Shown: positions 8,009 through 16,759 of the stretch, one piece after another
How positions within the stretch are numbered: position 1 is the first letter of the stretch
Layout: every line of letters starts with the position of its first letter
From: Mesorhizobium loti
Lineage (GTDB): Bacteria > Pseudomonadota > Alphaproteobacteria > Rhizobiales > Rhizobiaceae
Direction: 5' to 3'
Assembly: GCA_002356515.1 (NCBI GenBank)
Contig: AP017605.1
Location: 3,605,001 to 3,669,000 of the forward strand
DNA length: 64,000 nucleotides
Made by a program: the position numbers and the translations under genes
Notes under the pieces: generated by a model
Told to the model about the DNA's origin: nothing
The model's database searches: none
What the model saw: the letters and a program-made list of their open reading frames with translations, nothing else

Positions 8009-9061
8009 ATGAAGTTTCTGCTTGCCGCCGCCACCGCCACACTGATGGCGCTCGCCATTGCACCGGCCTATAGCGCCGATCTTGCGCCGCTCAACTCCGA
8101 CACCGAGAAGGATCGCATCGACTGGTCGCAGCTCGAAGCGAAGTTCGGCGCGTTCCCCAAACTGCCCGCAGGCACCAAGGCGGGCGCCGTCTCCAAGACG
8201 CTGACCAATGAATACTGGCGCTCGCTCGGCGAAGGCTACAAGGCCTTCGGCGACAAGATCGGCGTGCCCGTCGTCTACCAGGCGGCGCAGAACGAGGGCG
8301 ACCAGCTCGGCCAGCTCACCATCGCCGAGGGCCTAGTCACGCAGGGCTACAACGTCCTGCTTGTCTCGCCGCAGACCGATTCCAACCTGCAGCCGATCAT
8401 GGAACAGGCCAAGGCCGCCAACGTGCCGGTGGTCAACGTCAACGACGCCGTCATTCCGCAGGCCGAGCACTATGTCGGCAATGTCCAGCGTGACAATGGC
8501 GTGCGCGTCGCCAGATGGTTCATCAAGAACCGGCCGAATGGCGGCAAGGTCGCCATCGTCGAGGGCCAGGCGGGCGTCTATGCCGCCGTCCAGCGCACCG
8601 ACGGCTTCAAGTCCACCATCTCCGAGGGCGGCAAATTCCAGGTCGTCGCCAGCGTGCCCGGCAATTGGGATCGCCAGACGTCCTATGACGCCGCCACCAA
8701 CATCCTGCAGCAGCACCCCGACCTGATCGGCTTCTACGCCAACAATGACGGCATGGCGCTGGGCATCGTCGAGGCGGTCAAGGCTGCCGGCCTGCAGGAT
8801 AAGGTCGCGGTGTTCGGCACTGACGGCATTTCCGACGCCTATGCCTCGATCCGCGCCGGCGAACTGACCGGCACGGTGGACTCGTTCCCGGTGCTGACCG
8901 GCGAGGTGGCCCTCGAAGCGGCGCTGCGACTGGTGGCTGGGCAGAAGCTGCCGCGTGTCGTCGCCACGCCGCAGGCGCTGATCACCAAGGACAATGCCGA
9001 CCGCTATTCCGGCCCCGAAGCACGCAAGGCGCTGCTCGAGGACGCGGCCGCCGGCCAGTAG
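8009..9061 (+). CDS. Sugar ABC transporter substrate-binding protein (RbsB type)
   Basis: Periplasmic binding protein of about 350 residues with a clear Sec signal peptide, cleaved probably after AYSA at residue 23. GGGAGGAAG just upstream gives a strong ribosome binding site. The two-lobe Peripla_BP_4 fold is indicated by LVSPQTDSNLQPIMEQAK, NVPVVNVNDAV, and FYANNDGMALGIVEAVK, where an Asn-Asp pair commonly contacts the sugar. It pairs with the RbsA- and RbsC-type genes downstream. Confidence 0.9.
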   Translation: MKFLLAAATATLMALAIAPAYSADLAPLNSDTEKDRIDWSQLEAKFGAFPKLPAGTKAGAVSKTLTNEYWRSLGEGYKAFGDKIGVPVVYQAAQNEGDQLGQLTIAEGLVTQGYNVLLVSPQTDSNLQPIMEQAKAANVPVVNVNDAVIPQAEHYVGNVQRDNGVRVARWFIKNRPNGGKVAIVEGQAGVYAAVQRTDGFKSTISEGGKFQVVASVPGNWDRQTSYDAATNILQQHPDLIGFYANNDGMALGIVEAVKAAGLQDKVAVFGTDGISDAYASIRAGELTGTVDSFPVLTGEVALEAALRLVAGQKLPRVVATPQALITKDNADRYSGPEARKALLEDAAAGQ

Positions 9062-9149
9062 GGCATCGACCCGATTAAAGGCGGGGCGGCGGGTGCCGGC
9101 CAGGACATTTCGCTCCCTGCTGGCACCCTTGCCCGCGGAACAGGATCCC

Positions 9150-10673
9150 ATGTCACCCCGGTTGCAATTCGAGGGCATTTCAAAAGACTTTCCGGGCGTG
9201 CGGGCACTGAGCGACGTGTCCTTCTCGGTCGGCGCCGGCGAAATCCATGGCCTGCTCGGCGAGAACGGCGCCGGCAAGTCGACGTTGCTGCGCATCCTGT
9301 CCGGCGTCTACCGGCCGAGCGCCGGACGCGTGCTGATCGACGGCGTGCCGGTGGCGCTCAGCAACCCGGTCGCAGCGCGAGCCGCCGGTGTCGCCATGAT
9401 CCACCAGGAACTGCAGCAGGTGCCGCGCCTCAGCGTCGCCCAGAACATGTTCCTCGGCCATCCGCTGACGCACGGCGGCCTCTTCGTCGCCCGGCGCGAG
9501 CAGGAGCGCCGCGCCGCCTCGGCCCTTGCCGCGCTCGATGCGACCATCGATCCGGCGGCTCCGCTCGGCAGCTTGAAGGTGGCGCAGCGGCAGATCGTCG
9601 AGATCGCCCGCGCGCTGCTCGACCGCGCCAGGATCATCGCCATGGACGAGCCGACATCCAGCCTGACCCCGAGCGAGTTCGAGCGGCTGGCCGAAGTCAT
9701 CAAAGGCCTCGCTCGCGACGGCGTCGCCGTCGTCTATGTCTCACACAAGTTGGACGAGGTGTTCGGCATCTGCCGGCGCGCCACCATCATGCGCGACGGC
9801 GTCGTCATCGAGTCCGCCGATCTGGCAGGGGTCTCCGAACAGGCCGTGGTGTCGATGATGGTCGGCCGCGAACTTGCTCAGGAAGAACACCGCTCCCACG
9901 CCACCAGGGATGTCAGGCTCGGCGTGCGCGGGCTGTCCTCGCCGAAGGTCCGCAATATCTCCTTCGACCTCCATCGCGGCGAGGTGCTGGGCATTGCCGG
10001 CCTGGTCGGCTCGGGCCGCACCGAGCTGCTGCGGCTGCTCGCCGGCGCCGACCGCGCCTCGTCGGGCACCGTCGAGATCGACGGCAAGGCAGTCCGGCTG
10101 TCCAGCCCGCGCGATGCGATTGCCGCCGGCATCGGCCTGGTGCCGGAGGAGCGCAAGCGTGAAGGCATCGTGCCGCTGCGTCCGGTCACCTCCAACATGG
10201 CGCTCGCCTCGATGGGCGTCTTCGCCAGGCACGGCGTCATCGACCACGCCAGGCTGAGGCGCGTGGCGGGGGAGAAGATGAAGCGGGTCAATCTCAGGCC
10301 CTTCCTGCTCGACCGGCCCATCCGCATGTTCAGCGGCGGCAACCAGCAGAAGGCGATCATCGGCCGCTGGCTGGCGGCGGGAACGCGTATCCTGCTGTTC
10401 GACGAGCCGACGCGCGGCATCGATGTCGGCGCCAAGGCGGAAATCTACCATCTGATCGAAGAGCTCGCCGCTGAAGGCCACTGCGTCATCGTCGTCTCGT
10501 CCGAACTTCCCGAGGTGATCAGGCTCGCCGACCGCGTGCTGGTGATGCGCGAGGGGGCGGTTGCCGCCGAACTCGACCGGGCCAGCCTCAGCGAGCAGGC
10601 GATCGCCGCGCACGCCATACCCCAGTCGCAAGGCCCGGCCGGCCGGTCAGGCGCGCAAGGAGCCGGCGCATGA
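9150..10673 (+). CDS. Sugar ABC transporter ATPase with two ATP-binding domains (RbsA type)
   Basis: A 507-residue tandem ATPase. The N-terminal half has intact Walker A (GENGAGKST) and Walker B with DEPTSSLTP. The C-terminal half has the degenerate GLVGSGRTE P-loop and FSGGNQQKAIIGRWLA, both characteristic of RbsA/MglA-type transporters for monosaccharides. The ATG at 9150 follows GGAT and gives the normal N-terminus; the frame is open further upstream but that is out of register with any known start. Lies between the receptor and permease genes. Confidence 0.9.
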   Translation: MSPRLQFEGISKDFPGVRALSDVSFSVGAGEIHGLLGENGAGKSTLLRILSGVYRPSAGRVLIDGVPVALSNPVAARAAGVAMIHQELQQVPRLSVAQNMFLGHPLTHGGLFVARREQERRAASALAALDATIDPAAPLGSLKVAQRQIVEIARALLDRARIIAMDEPTSSLTPSEFERLAEVIKGLARDGVAVVYVSHKLDEVFGICRRATIMRDGVVIESADLAGVSEQAVVSMMVGRELAQEEHRSHATRDVRLGVRGLSSPKVRNISFDLHRGEVLGIAGLVGSGRTELLRLLAGADRASSGTVEIDGKAVRLSSPRDAIAAGIGLVPEERKREGIVPLRPVTSNMALASMGVFARHGVIDHARLRRVAGEKMKRVNLRPFLLDRPIRMFSGGNQQKAIIGRWLAAGTRILLFDEPTRGIDVGAKAEIYHLIEELAAEGHCVIVVSSELPEVIRLADRVLVMREGAVAAELDRASLSEQAIAAHAIPQSQGPAGRSGAQGAGA

Positions 10674-10694
10674 AAAAGAAGAACAGGATTGCCC

Positions 10695-11672
10695 ATGTCT
10701 GACCTATCGCAAGCTGTACCGGCGCGGCCGGGCGCTGCCATCCTGCAGCGCTTTTCCATGCGCGACGCCGGCACGCTGATCGGCCTTCTGGTGATCCTCG
10801 CCGTCTTCGGCGCGCTGGTGCCGGGCTTCTTTGCCGAGCGCAACCTGATCAACATCCTGCAGCAGTCGAGCATCAATGCCTGCCTGGCGCTGGGCATGAC
10901 GCTGGTCATCATCTCCGGCGGCATCGACCTGTCGGTTGGACCGACGGCAGCGCTCTCGGCCGTCATCTCGGCCTCGATGCTGATTGCAGGCGTGCCGTTT
11001 CCGCTGGCCATCGCCGCCGGCTTCGCCATTGGGCTGCTCTGCGGCCTCGTCAATGGCGTTCTTGTCGCCTATGTCGGCCTGCAGCCCTTCATCGTGACAT
11101 TGGGAACGCTGAGCACCTACAGAGCGCTGGCGCTGATCTATACCGGCGGCAATCCGGTGCTCGGCCTGCCCGCCAGCTTCCGCGCCATCTTCAACGGCTC
11201 GCTGTTCGGCCTGCCTCTGGCGGTCATCATCGTCGCCTGCGTCGCTGTCATCGCCTGGATCATGCTGAAGAAGACGCCGTTCGGCGAGTATCTGCTGGCC
11301 GTCGGCGGCAATGAGGAGGCGGCCTACATTGCCGGCGTGCCGATCGCCCGCACCAAGATCGCCGCCTATATGATCTCGGGCCTGCTGGCGGCACTGGCCG
11401 CGCAGATCCTGATCGGCCGGCTGGGTGCGGCCGAACCCATCCTCGGCAATCTCTGGGAACTCGACGCGATTGCCGCCGCGGCCATCGGCGGGGCATCGCT
11501 GATGGGCGGCAAGGGCAGCATCGTCGGCACCATCCTCGGCGCCGTCATCCTCGGGGCCATGCGCAACGGTTTGACGCTGATGAACGTGCAGTCCTTCTAT
11601 CAGCTCTTGGCAACTGGTCTTATAATCCTCGCCGCGATGCTTATCGATCGTGTGACGAGGGGGCGTGGATGA
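10695..11672 (+). CDS. Sugar ABC transporter permease (RbsC type)
   Basis: A 325-residue inner-membrane protein with eight to ten hydrophobic segments, BPD_transp_2 family. Family signatures are ALGMTLVIISGGIDLSVG near residue 55-75 and AAAAIGGASLMGGKGS in the C-terminal half. The ATG at 10695 is used, 21 bases after the ATPase stop. It overlaps the RpiR gene by four bases (ATGA), an arrangement that ties regulator translation to the transporter. Confidence 0.9.
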   Translation: MSDLSQAVPARPGAAILQRFSMRDAGTLIGLLVILAVFGALVPGFFAERNLINILQQSSINACLALGMTLVIISGGIDLSVGPTAALSAVISASMLIAGVPFPLAIAAGFAIGLLCGLVNGVLVAYVGLQPFIVTLGTLSTYRALALIYTGGNPVLGLPASFRAIFNGSLFGLPLAVIIVACVAVIAWIMLKKTPFGEYLLAVGGNEEAAYIAGVPIARTKIAAYMISGLLAALAAQILIGRLGAAEPILGNLWELDAIAAAAIGGASLMGGKGSIVGTILGAVILGAMRNGLTLMNVQSFYQLLATGLIILAAMLIDRVTRGRG

Positions 11673-12544
11673 CCTTGAGCGGGCTGGACCTGAAAGCGGT
11701 AGGACCGCGCATCCGCATGATGATGCCGCATCTCACCCCGCTGGAAGCGAAGGTGGTGGAAACCGTCTTCGGCCGGCGCGGCTTCGATGAGACGATCCCG
11801 CTGAAGCAGATCGCCGAGGAGTCCGGCGTGTCCGAGGCGATGGTGGTCAAGATCGCCAAGAAGCTCGGCTTCTCCGGCTATCGCGACTTCCGCACCGCCG
11901 TCTATGAATACAGCCGCCTGCCGACGGCCGAGATGCATCAGGAACTGTCGTCCGACGACAGTTCGGCGGAGATCGTGCAGAAGGTGTTCCGCACCTCGAT
12001 CCAGGCGCTGGAGGAGACGCTCGCCATCCTCGATATCGAGGATTTCGACCGTGCCGCCGAGCTGCTCTTCCGGGCGAAGAACCGTGATTTCTATGGAGTC
12101 GGCGGTTCGGCGCAGATCGCACGCGACGTCTCGCACAAATTCCTGCGGATCGGCATCCGCGCATCGGTCTACGACGATTCGCACATGATGCTGATGTCGG
12201 CCTCGCTGCTTGGCGCGGATGACATCGCTGTCGGCTTCTCGCATTCCGGCAATACCTCGGCCGTCATCGACGCCATACAGCTCGCGCGCAAGAATGGCGC
12301 ACGCACGCTGGCCATCACCAATTACGACAACTCGCCGCTGGCCCAGATCGCCGACATCGTGCTGTGCTCGACCGCGCAAGGCTCGCCGCTGATGGGCGAG
12401 AACGCGGCGGCGCGCATTGCCCAGCTCAACATACTCGACGCACTGTTCGTGGCGGTGGCGCAACGCGACTACCAGGCGGCGGAGCGCAATCTTGGCCGCA
12501 CCATGTCGGCGGTCACGTCGAAACGAAAAGACCGGGGCTCATGA
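11669..12544 (+). CDS. RpiR-family transcriptional regulator with SIS domain
   Basis: A 291-residue regulator. The N-terminal helix-turn-helix is in the region IPLKQIAEESGVSEAMVVKI, followed by KKLGFSGYRDFR, a hallmark of RpiR proteins. The C-terminal SIS domain (about residues 130-260, with GVGGSAQIARDVSHK and SHSGNTSAVIDA) binds sugar phosphates. It overlaps the genes on both sides by four bases and so is part of the operon it most likely controls, probably responding to the phosphosugar made by the kinase or isomerase. Confidence 0.9.
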   Translation: MTLSGLDLKAVGPRIRMMMPHLTPLEAKVVETVFGRRGFDETIPLKQIAEESGVSEAMVVKIAKKLGFSGYRDFRTAVYEYSRLPTAEMHQELSSDDSSAEIVQKVFRTSIQALEETLAILDIEDFDRAAELLFRAKNRDFYGVGGSAQIARDVSHKFLRIGIRASVYDDSHMMLMSASLLGADDIAVGFSHSGNTSAVIDAIQLARKNGARTLAITNYDNSPLAQIADIVLCSTAQGSPLMGENAAARIAQLNILDALFVAVAQRDYQAAERNLGRTMSAVTSKRKDRGS

Positions 12545-13440
12545 CGCTGCCGAAAACGCCTCTGGTCACCGTCTTCGGCAGTTTGCATTACGACATCATG
12601 GTCGACGCCCCCGATCGCCCGCGCAAGGGCGAGACGGTGACCGGCCAGGCCTGGCACCCGAAATGCGGCGGCAAGGGCGGCAACCAGGCGGTTTCAGCGG
12701 CACGGGCCGGCGCCAGATCCGCAATGATCGGCGCCGTCGGCGACGACGATTTCGGCCGTGCGCTGCTGGCCAATCTCGATCGCGGCGGCGTCGACCGCCG
12801 CTTCGTGCGGGTGGCCGCGGGCGCCGGCTCCGGCATGAGCGTGGCGATCTTCGACGCAGGCGGCGACTATGGCGCGGTGATCGTCTCGGGCAGCAATCTG
12901 ACGCTCGGCGATGTCGACATTACCTCGGCTTCCGGGATGATAGCCCAGACGACGGTGCTTCTATTGCAGAACGAAGTGCCGGAAGCCGCCAACATTGCCG
13001 CCGCTCGCGCCGTGAAGGCGCAAGGCGGCTACGTCGTGCTCAACGCGGCCCCGGCGCGCAAGCTTTCCGACGAGTTAATCGCGCTGGTCGACATCCTCGT
13101 GGTCAATGCCATCGAGGCGGAATTCCTGGCCGGCATGGCGGTGGTCGAGAGGCTCGACGGCGCCGCGCAGGCGGCACGGCTTCTGGTCTATCTCTGTCCC
13201 GTGGCGATCGTCACGGCGGGCGGCGAGGGCGTCGCCTGCTGCGACAGGACCGGCGAGGCCTTCGCTCTTCCCGCCATCCCGGTCAAGCTTGTCAGCACCC
13301 ATGGCGCGGGCGATGAATTCGTCGGCGCGCTGGCCGCGGCACTTGCCCGTGGGCAGGACATACGGGCGGCCGTCACCGCCGCCAACGCCGCTTCGGCCCT
13401 GCTGGTCTCGACGCCCGAGGCCGAGCGTCAAAGCCTATAG
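12541..13440 (+). CDS. PfkB-family carbohydrate kinase (ribokinase-like)
   Basis: A 299-residue kinase. The N-terminal PfkB signature is GGKGGNQAVSAARAGA, with the two-glycine motif. The C-terminal anion hole and catalytic base are in THGAGDEFVGAL, with catalytic Asp258. In ribokinases the motif usually reads TGAGD; here it is HGAGD, a mild variation. It starts within the RpiR stop codon (ATGA). It presumably phosphorylates the imported sugar or the isomerised product. The upstream extension of the frame lies inside the RpiR gene and is not the start. Confidence 0.85.
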   Translation: MTLPKTPLVTVFGSLHYDIMVDAPDRPRKGETVTGQAWHPKCGGKGGNQAVSAARAGARSAMIGAVGDDDFGRALLANLDRGGVDRRFVRVAAGAGSGMSVAIFDAGGDYGAVIVSGSNLTLGDVDITSASGMIAQTTVLLLQNEVPEAANIAAARAVKAQGGYVVLNAAPARKLSDELIALVDILVVNAIEAEFLAGMAVVERLDGAAQAARLLVYLCPVAIVTAGGEGVACCDRTGEAFALPAIPVKLVSTHGAGDEFVGALAAALARGQDIRAAVTAANAASALLVSTPEAERQSL

Positions 13441-13542
13441 CGGGCCGGTTTCGGCCTTGCCGGACTGCAAGCAGGCCTGCCTATCCTTGCGGCCTCGCGC
13501 GAATTCCGCTAAGGCGCGCCTTTGTCGCCGGGGAGCAGAAGC

Positions 13543-14040
13543 TTGAACGACCAACGCGCCGACGTCGCCATCATCATGGGCAGCCAGTCCGACTGGGCAA
13601 CGATGCGCCAGGCGGCCGAAACGCTTGAGGCGCTGGGCGTCCCGCACAAACGGCTGATCATCTCCGCGCATCGCACGCCCGATCGGCTCTATGAATTCGC
13701 CAAGGGCGCTAAGGCCGCCGGCTACAAGGTCATCATCGCCGGCGCCGGCGGTGCCGCGCACCTGCCCGGCATGACGGCGGCGATGACGCCGCTGCCGGTG
13801 TTCGGCGTGCCTGTCGAATCGAAGGCGCTGTCGGGACAGGATTCGCTGCTCTCGATCGTCCAGATGCCTGCCGGCATTCCGGTGGGCACACTGGCCATCG
13901 GCAAGGCCGGTGCGGCCAATGCGGCCCTGCTGGCGGCCGCCGTGCTGGCGCTCTACGACGACAAGCTTGCCCAGCGCCTGGATGCCTGGCGCGCCTCGCA
14001 GACCGCCAAGGTCGCCACTGAGCCGACGGACACGCCGTGA
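13543..14040 (+). CDS. purE: 5-(carboxyamino)imidazole ribonucleotide mutase
   Basis: Class I PurE, 165 residues, converts N5-CAIR to CAIR in purine synthesis. It has IIMGSQSDW at the N-terminus, the catalytic-site SAHRTP, and [11 protein letters not shown]. The TTG at 13543 is chosen because GGGGAG (13530-13535) lies just upstream and the protein then begins like other PurE sequences; a TTG at 13522 would precede the ribosome site. The last bases overlap the purK GTG start. Confidence 0.93.
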   Translation: MNDQRADVAIIMGSQSDWATMRQAAETLEALGVPHKRLIISAHRTPDRLYEFAKGAKAAGYKVIIAGAGGAAHLPGMTAAMTPLPVFGVPVESKALSGQDSLLSIVQMPAGIPVGTLAIGKAGAANAALLAAAVLALYDDKLAQRLDAWRASQTAKVATEPTDTP

Positions 14041-15113
14041 GCCTGCCCGCCGGATCGACCATCGGCATCATTGGCGGCGGCCAGCTCGGCCGCATGCTGG
14101 CAATGGCCGCCGCGCGCCTCGGCTACCGCACCATCGTGCTGGAGCCGCAGCCGGATTGCCCGGCGGTACAGGTCGCCAACCGGCAGGTAACGGCCCCCTA
14201 TGACGACCCGGTCGCCCTTGCCGAACTGGCGGCGGCAAGTTCCGTCGTCACCTACGAGTTCGAGAACGTGCCGGTCGCGGCGGCAGAAGCGCTTGCCGCC
14301 AAGGTTGCGGTCTATCCGCCGGCGCGCGCGCTTGACGTGGCGCAGGACCGGGTGAGCGAAAAGACATTCCTCAACGGCATCGGCATTGCCACCGCGGACT
14401 TCCGGCCGGTCGACACTGATGATGAGTTGACGGCGGCGCTGAAAGCATTCAGCGGCAGCGGCATATTGAAGACGCGGCGCATGGGCTATGATGGCAAGGG
14501 CCAGCGCGTCTTCCGCAACATGGAAACGGGCGGTTTTGCCGGCACCTGCGAGGCGATGGGCAATGTGCCGCTGATCCTGGAAAGCTTCGTGCCCTTCGAG
14601 CGCGAAATCTCGGTGATTGCAGCGCGCGGCTTGGATGGCGCCGTGGCTGCCTACGATCCGACCGAGAATGTCCACCGCCACGGCATTCTCCACACCTCGA
14701 CCCTGCCGGCCAATGTCAAACCCGAAACGGCTGATGCAGCGCGTGCTGCAGCGGCGAAAATCCTGTCGGCGCTCGACTATGTCGGCGTCATCGGCGTCGA
14801 ATTCTTCGTGCTGGCCGACGGTTCGCTGCTGGCCAACGAGATTGCGCCGCGCGTCCACAATTCCGGCCATTGGACCGAGGCCGCCTGCATCGTTTCACAG
14901 TTCGAGCAGCACATCCGCGCCATTGCCGGCCTGCCGCTCGGCAGTCCGGACCGCCATTCCGATTGCGCGATGGAAAATCTGATCGGCGACGACGTGCTGC
15001 GCGTCCCGGCCCTGCTCGCCGAGCCAGACCTGATGCTGCACCTCTACGGCAAGGCCGAGGCGCGGCCCGGCCGCAAGATGGGCCATTTCACCCGCATCAG
15101 CCGCCGCGTTTAA
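14037..15113 (+). CDS. purK: N5-carboxyaminoimidazole ribonucleotide synthase
   Basis: A 358-residue ATP-grasp enzyme that makes N5-CAIR from AIR, bicarbonate and ATP, feeding PurE. It starts with GTG overlapping the purE stop (GTGA). Recognisable elements are [11 protein letters not shown] at the N-terminus, the ATP-grasp lysine and glycine-rich loop around [11 protein letters not shown], and the metal-binding [14 protein letters not shown] near the C-terminus. Co-translation with purE is expected. Confidence 0.94.
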   Translation: MSLPAGSTIGIIGGGQLGRMLAMAAARLGYRTIVLEPQPDCPAVQVANRQVTAPYDDPVALAELAAASSVVTYEFENVPVAAAEALAAKVAVYPPARALDVAQDRVSEKTFLNGIGIATADFRPVDTDDELTAALKAFSGSGILKTRRMGYDGKGQRVFRNMETGGFAGTCEAMGNVPLILESFVPFEREISVIAARGLDGAVAAYDPTENVHRHGILHTSTLPANVKPETADAARAAAAKILSALDYVGVIGVEFFVLADGSLLANEIAPRVHNSGHWTEAACIVSQFEQHIRAIAGLPLGSPDRHSDCAMENLIGDDVLRVPALLAEPDLMLHLYGKAEARPGRKMGHFTRISRRV

Positions 15114-15128
15114 CGCCCTGAAGCCAAC

Positions 15129-15548
15129 CTACTGAACCTCGTCGCTGTTCTCGTCGGGACTGGCGCAGCTCGCATCGCCTTCCTCGCAATTGGCCGAGGC
15201 GGCGAGCTGCTTGATGCGCTCATTGGTCAGCCTGGTCAGACATTCTGAAACCTCCATCGCGTGGATGGAGCCGCCGGCGCTGGCGGCGGTGGTGTGCGCG
15301 CATTCGGCGTCACGGAAGGCGATCCAGGCGCGTTGTGCCGCCTGCAGCAATCTTTTGCTGTCGGCATCGTCGGAGCTGATCAGGTTCTGATAGGCGGCAT
15401 TGAGCCTGGCGTCCGCGGCCTGATAGTCCTCGCCGGCGCAGATGTTCATCGTCTGCTGGCTGTCGTCGGAGCGGTCGCATTCCTGCGCGCGTGCAAGCGA
15501 TGCTCCCGCCAGCAAGACAAGGCAGGCAGACAGGAATATTCGGCGCAT
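15129..15548 (-). CDS. LprI/DUF1311-like secreted protein
   Basis: A 139-residue protein with a signal peptide (MRRIFLSACLVLL..., cleavage probably after ARA) and a lysozyme-inhibitor-LprI-like N-terminal domain (DUF1311) with spaced cysteines: CDRSDDSQQTMNIC, then AECAH and VSECL. The ATG at 15548 has GGGGGA at a proper distance; the ATG at 15554 is too close. The C-terminal tail has a Cys pair and acidic residues. It converges on purK with 15 bases between the stops. Role in the periplasm not known; LprI itself inhibits lysozyme. Confidence 0.8.
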   Translation of the reverse strand: MRRIFLSACLVLLAGASLARAQECDRSDDSQQTMNICAGEDYQAADARLNAAYQNLISSDDADSKRLLQAAQRAWIAFRDAECAHTTAASAGGSIHAMEVSECLTRLTNERIKQLAASANCEEGDASCASPDENSDEVQ

Positions 15549-15668
15549 GGTCATCCCCCAAATCACTTGAAACCAAGGCATCATCCCAGCCCGCCTGGGA
15601 CCGTGCAATGCCGGGGGAGCCGACATGGCGGATATTTGATGATATGGGGGTGTGGAGCACGCTTGCGG

Positions 15669-15697
15669 TTGACACGGACAAGGCTCCTCGTTTATGA
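15669..15697 (+). promoter_or_regulatory. Sigma-70 promoter of rpmJ
   Basis: TTGACA (15669-15674) and TTATGA (15692-15697) are separated by 17 bases, a near-consensus housekeeping promoter. It would give an rpmJ transcript with a leader of about 75 bases. No other gene lies close downstream in this direction. Confidence 0.7.
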
Positions 15698-15713
15698 GCC
15701 ACCCACCGTTGAA

Positions 15714-15737
15714 AAGGCGCGTCTTCTGGCGCGCCTT
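15714..15737 (+). other. Leader hairpin in rpmJ 5' UTR
   Basis: AAGGCGCG (15714-15721) pairs perfectly with CGCGCCTT (15730-15737) around an 8-base loop. It lies between the predicted promoter and the rpmJ start. No U tract follows, so it is more likely an mRNA structure (protein binding or stability) than a terminator. Confidence 0.45.
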
Positions 15738-15780
15738 AAAATTTCGACCCGGGACCGGGTCCACACCGACAGGCAAGACC

Positions 15781-15906
15781 ATGAAGATCAAGAATTCGCT
15801 CAAGGCGCTGAAGGCGCGTCACCGCGACAACCAGCTGGTTCGCCGCAAGGGCCGCGTTTACATCATCAACAAGACCGCCCCGCGCTACAAGGCGCGCCAG
15901 GGCTGA
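15781..15906 (+). CDS. rpmJ: Ribosomal protein L36
   Basis: A 41-residue bL36, component of the large ribosomal subunit, starting [17 protein letters not shown]. It contains no cysteine, so it is the zinc-free (C-minus) form, as is normal in many Alphaproteobacteria. Alone rather than in the spc operon. A hairpin at 15916-15934 (CGGAGGC/GCCTCCG) follows the stop and may act as a weak terminator. Confidence 0.96.
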   Translation: MKIKNSLKALKARHRDNQLVRRKGRVYIINKTAPRYKARQG

Positions 15907-15915
15907 GCTTTCGGC

Positions 15916-15934
15916 CGGAGGCTTTTCGCCTCCG
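15916..15934 (+). terminator. Hairpin after rpmJ
   Basis: CGGAGGC (15916-15922) and GCCTCCG (15928-15934) form a 7-bp stem with a TTTTC loop, 10 bases after the rpmJ stop. There is no clear U tract after it, so termination efficiency is doubtful. Confidence 0.45.
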
Positions 15935-16015
15935 CCCATTGATGCTTGTCGGCCTGCCGACCTTCTCGCGCTAAAATCACTTTGCTGTTCCGCCGCCCGG
16001 GACTAGGATCGGGCC

Positions 16016-16624
16016 ATGCGGATTCTTTTTGCATTTTTGATAGCTCTCCCTGTTTCCGGCGCCATAAACGTGCCGGTCTGGGCCGCGGACGATCAGCCCG
16101 CAGCGCCGGCTGCCCCGGAGGCTCCCGCCGCGCCGATGACCAAACAGGCCCGGCTCGACAAGCTGTTCTCCGACCTCAAGCGCGAACGCAACGAAAAAGC
16201 CGCCGAACGCATCGCTGGCAACATCTGGAGCGAATGGTTCCAGTCCGGCAGCGCCTCGATCGATCTGATGATGCTGTGGTCGCAAAAGGCGATGGATAAC
16301 CAGAAATTCGACGTCGCGCTCGATTTCCTCGACCAGGTGGTGACCTTGCAGCCGACCTATGCCGAAGGCTGGAACCGGCGCGCCACAGTGCATTTCATGA
16401 TGAAGAACTACGGCAAGTCGATGGCCGACATCGACCGCACGCTGCAGCTCGAGCCGCGCCATTTCGGCGCGCTGTCGGGTCTGGCGCAGATCATGGCACT
16501 GACCGGCCACAAACAGTCGGCGCTCGAGGCTTGGCAGAAGGTGCTGGCCATCTACCCGATGATGCGCAGCGCCCAGGACCAGGTCGCGACACTTTCCGAA
16601 GAGCTTGCTGGCGAGGGAATTTGA
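16016..16624 (+). CDS. Secreted TPR-repeat protein
   Basis: A 202-residue protein with an N-terminal signal peptide (ends near VWAADD), a Pro/Ala-rich linker, and two to three tetratricopeptide repeats from about residue 95 (DVALDFLDQVVTLQPTYAEG, KSMADIDRTLQLEPRHFG, SALEAWQKVLAIYP). Such proteins act as periplasmic adaptors; the partner is unknown. It stands alone between rpmJ and a hydrolase gene, and is followed by an unusual repeat array. Confidence 0.8.
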   Translation: MRILFAFLIALPVSGAINVPVWAADDQPAAPAAPEAPAAPMTKQARLDKLFSDLKRERNEKAAERIAGNIWSEWFQSGSASIDLMMLWSQKAMDNQKFDVALDFLDQVVTLQPTYAEGWNRRATVHFMMKNYGKSMADIDRTLQLEPRHFGALSGLAQIMALTGHKQSALEAWQKVLAIYPMMRSAQDQVATLSEELAGEGI

Positions 16625-16631
16625 TCCCTGA

Positions 16632-16719
16632 AGGGAGTAAGGGAATAGGGCAGTAAGGCAGTAGGGGTACCTCGGGACACTCACCCTACTGCCCTACTGC
16701 CCTACTGCCCTACTGCCCT
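16632..16719. repeat. Tandem 8-mer array arranged as an inverted repeat
   Basis: Four perfect tandem copies of CCCTACTG occupy 16684-16715. Upstream, 16632-16667 holds degenerate copies of the complementary unit (AGGGAGTA, AGGGAATA, GGGCAGTA, AGGCAGTA). Together they form a large hairpin with a central loop of about 20 bases. It lies between the TPR and hydrolase genes and could terminate transcription in either direction; simple slippage-prone repeats are also likely. Confidence 0.8.
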
Positions 16720-16759
16720 CCCCCAAAACCAATCCCGGCCCACCTCCGTATATCCCCGC

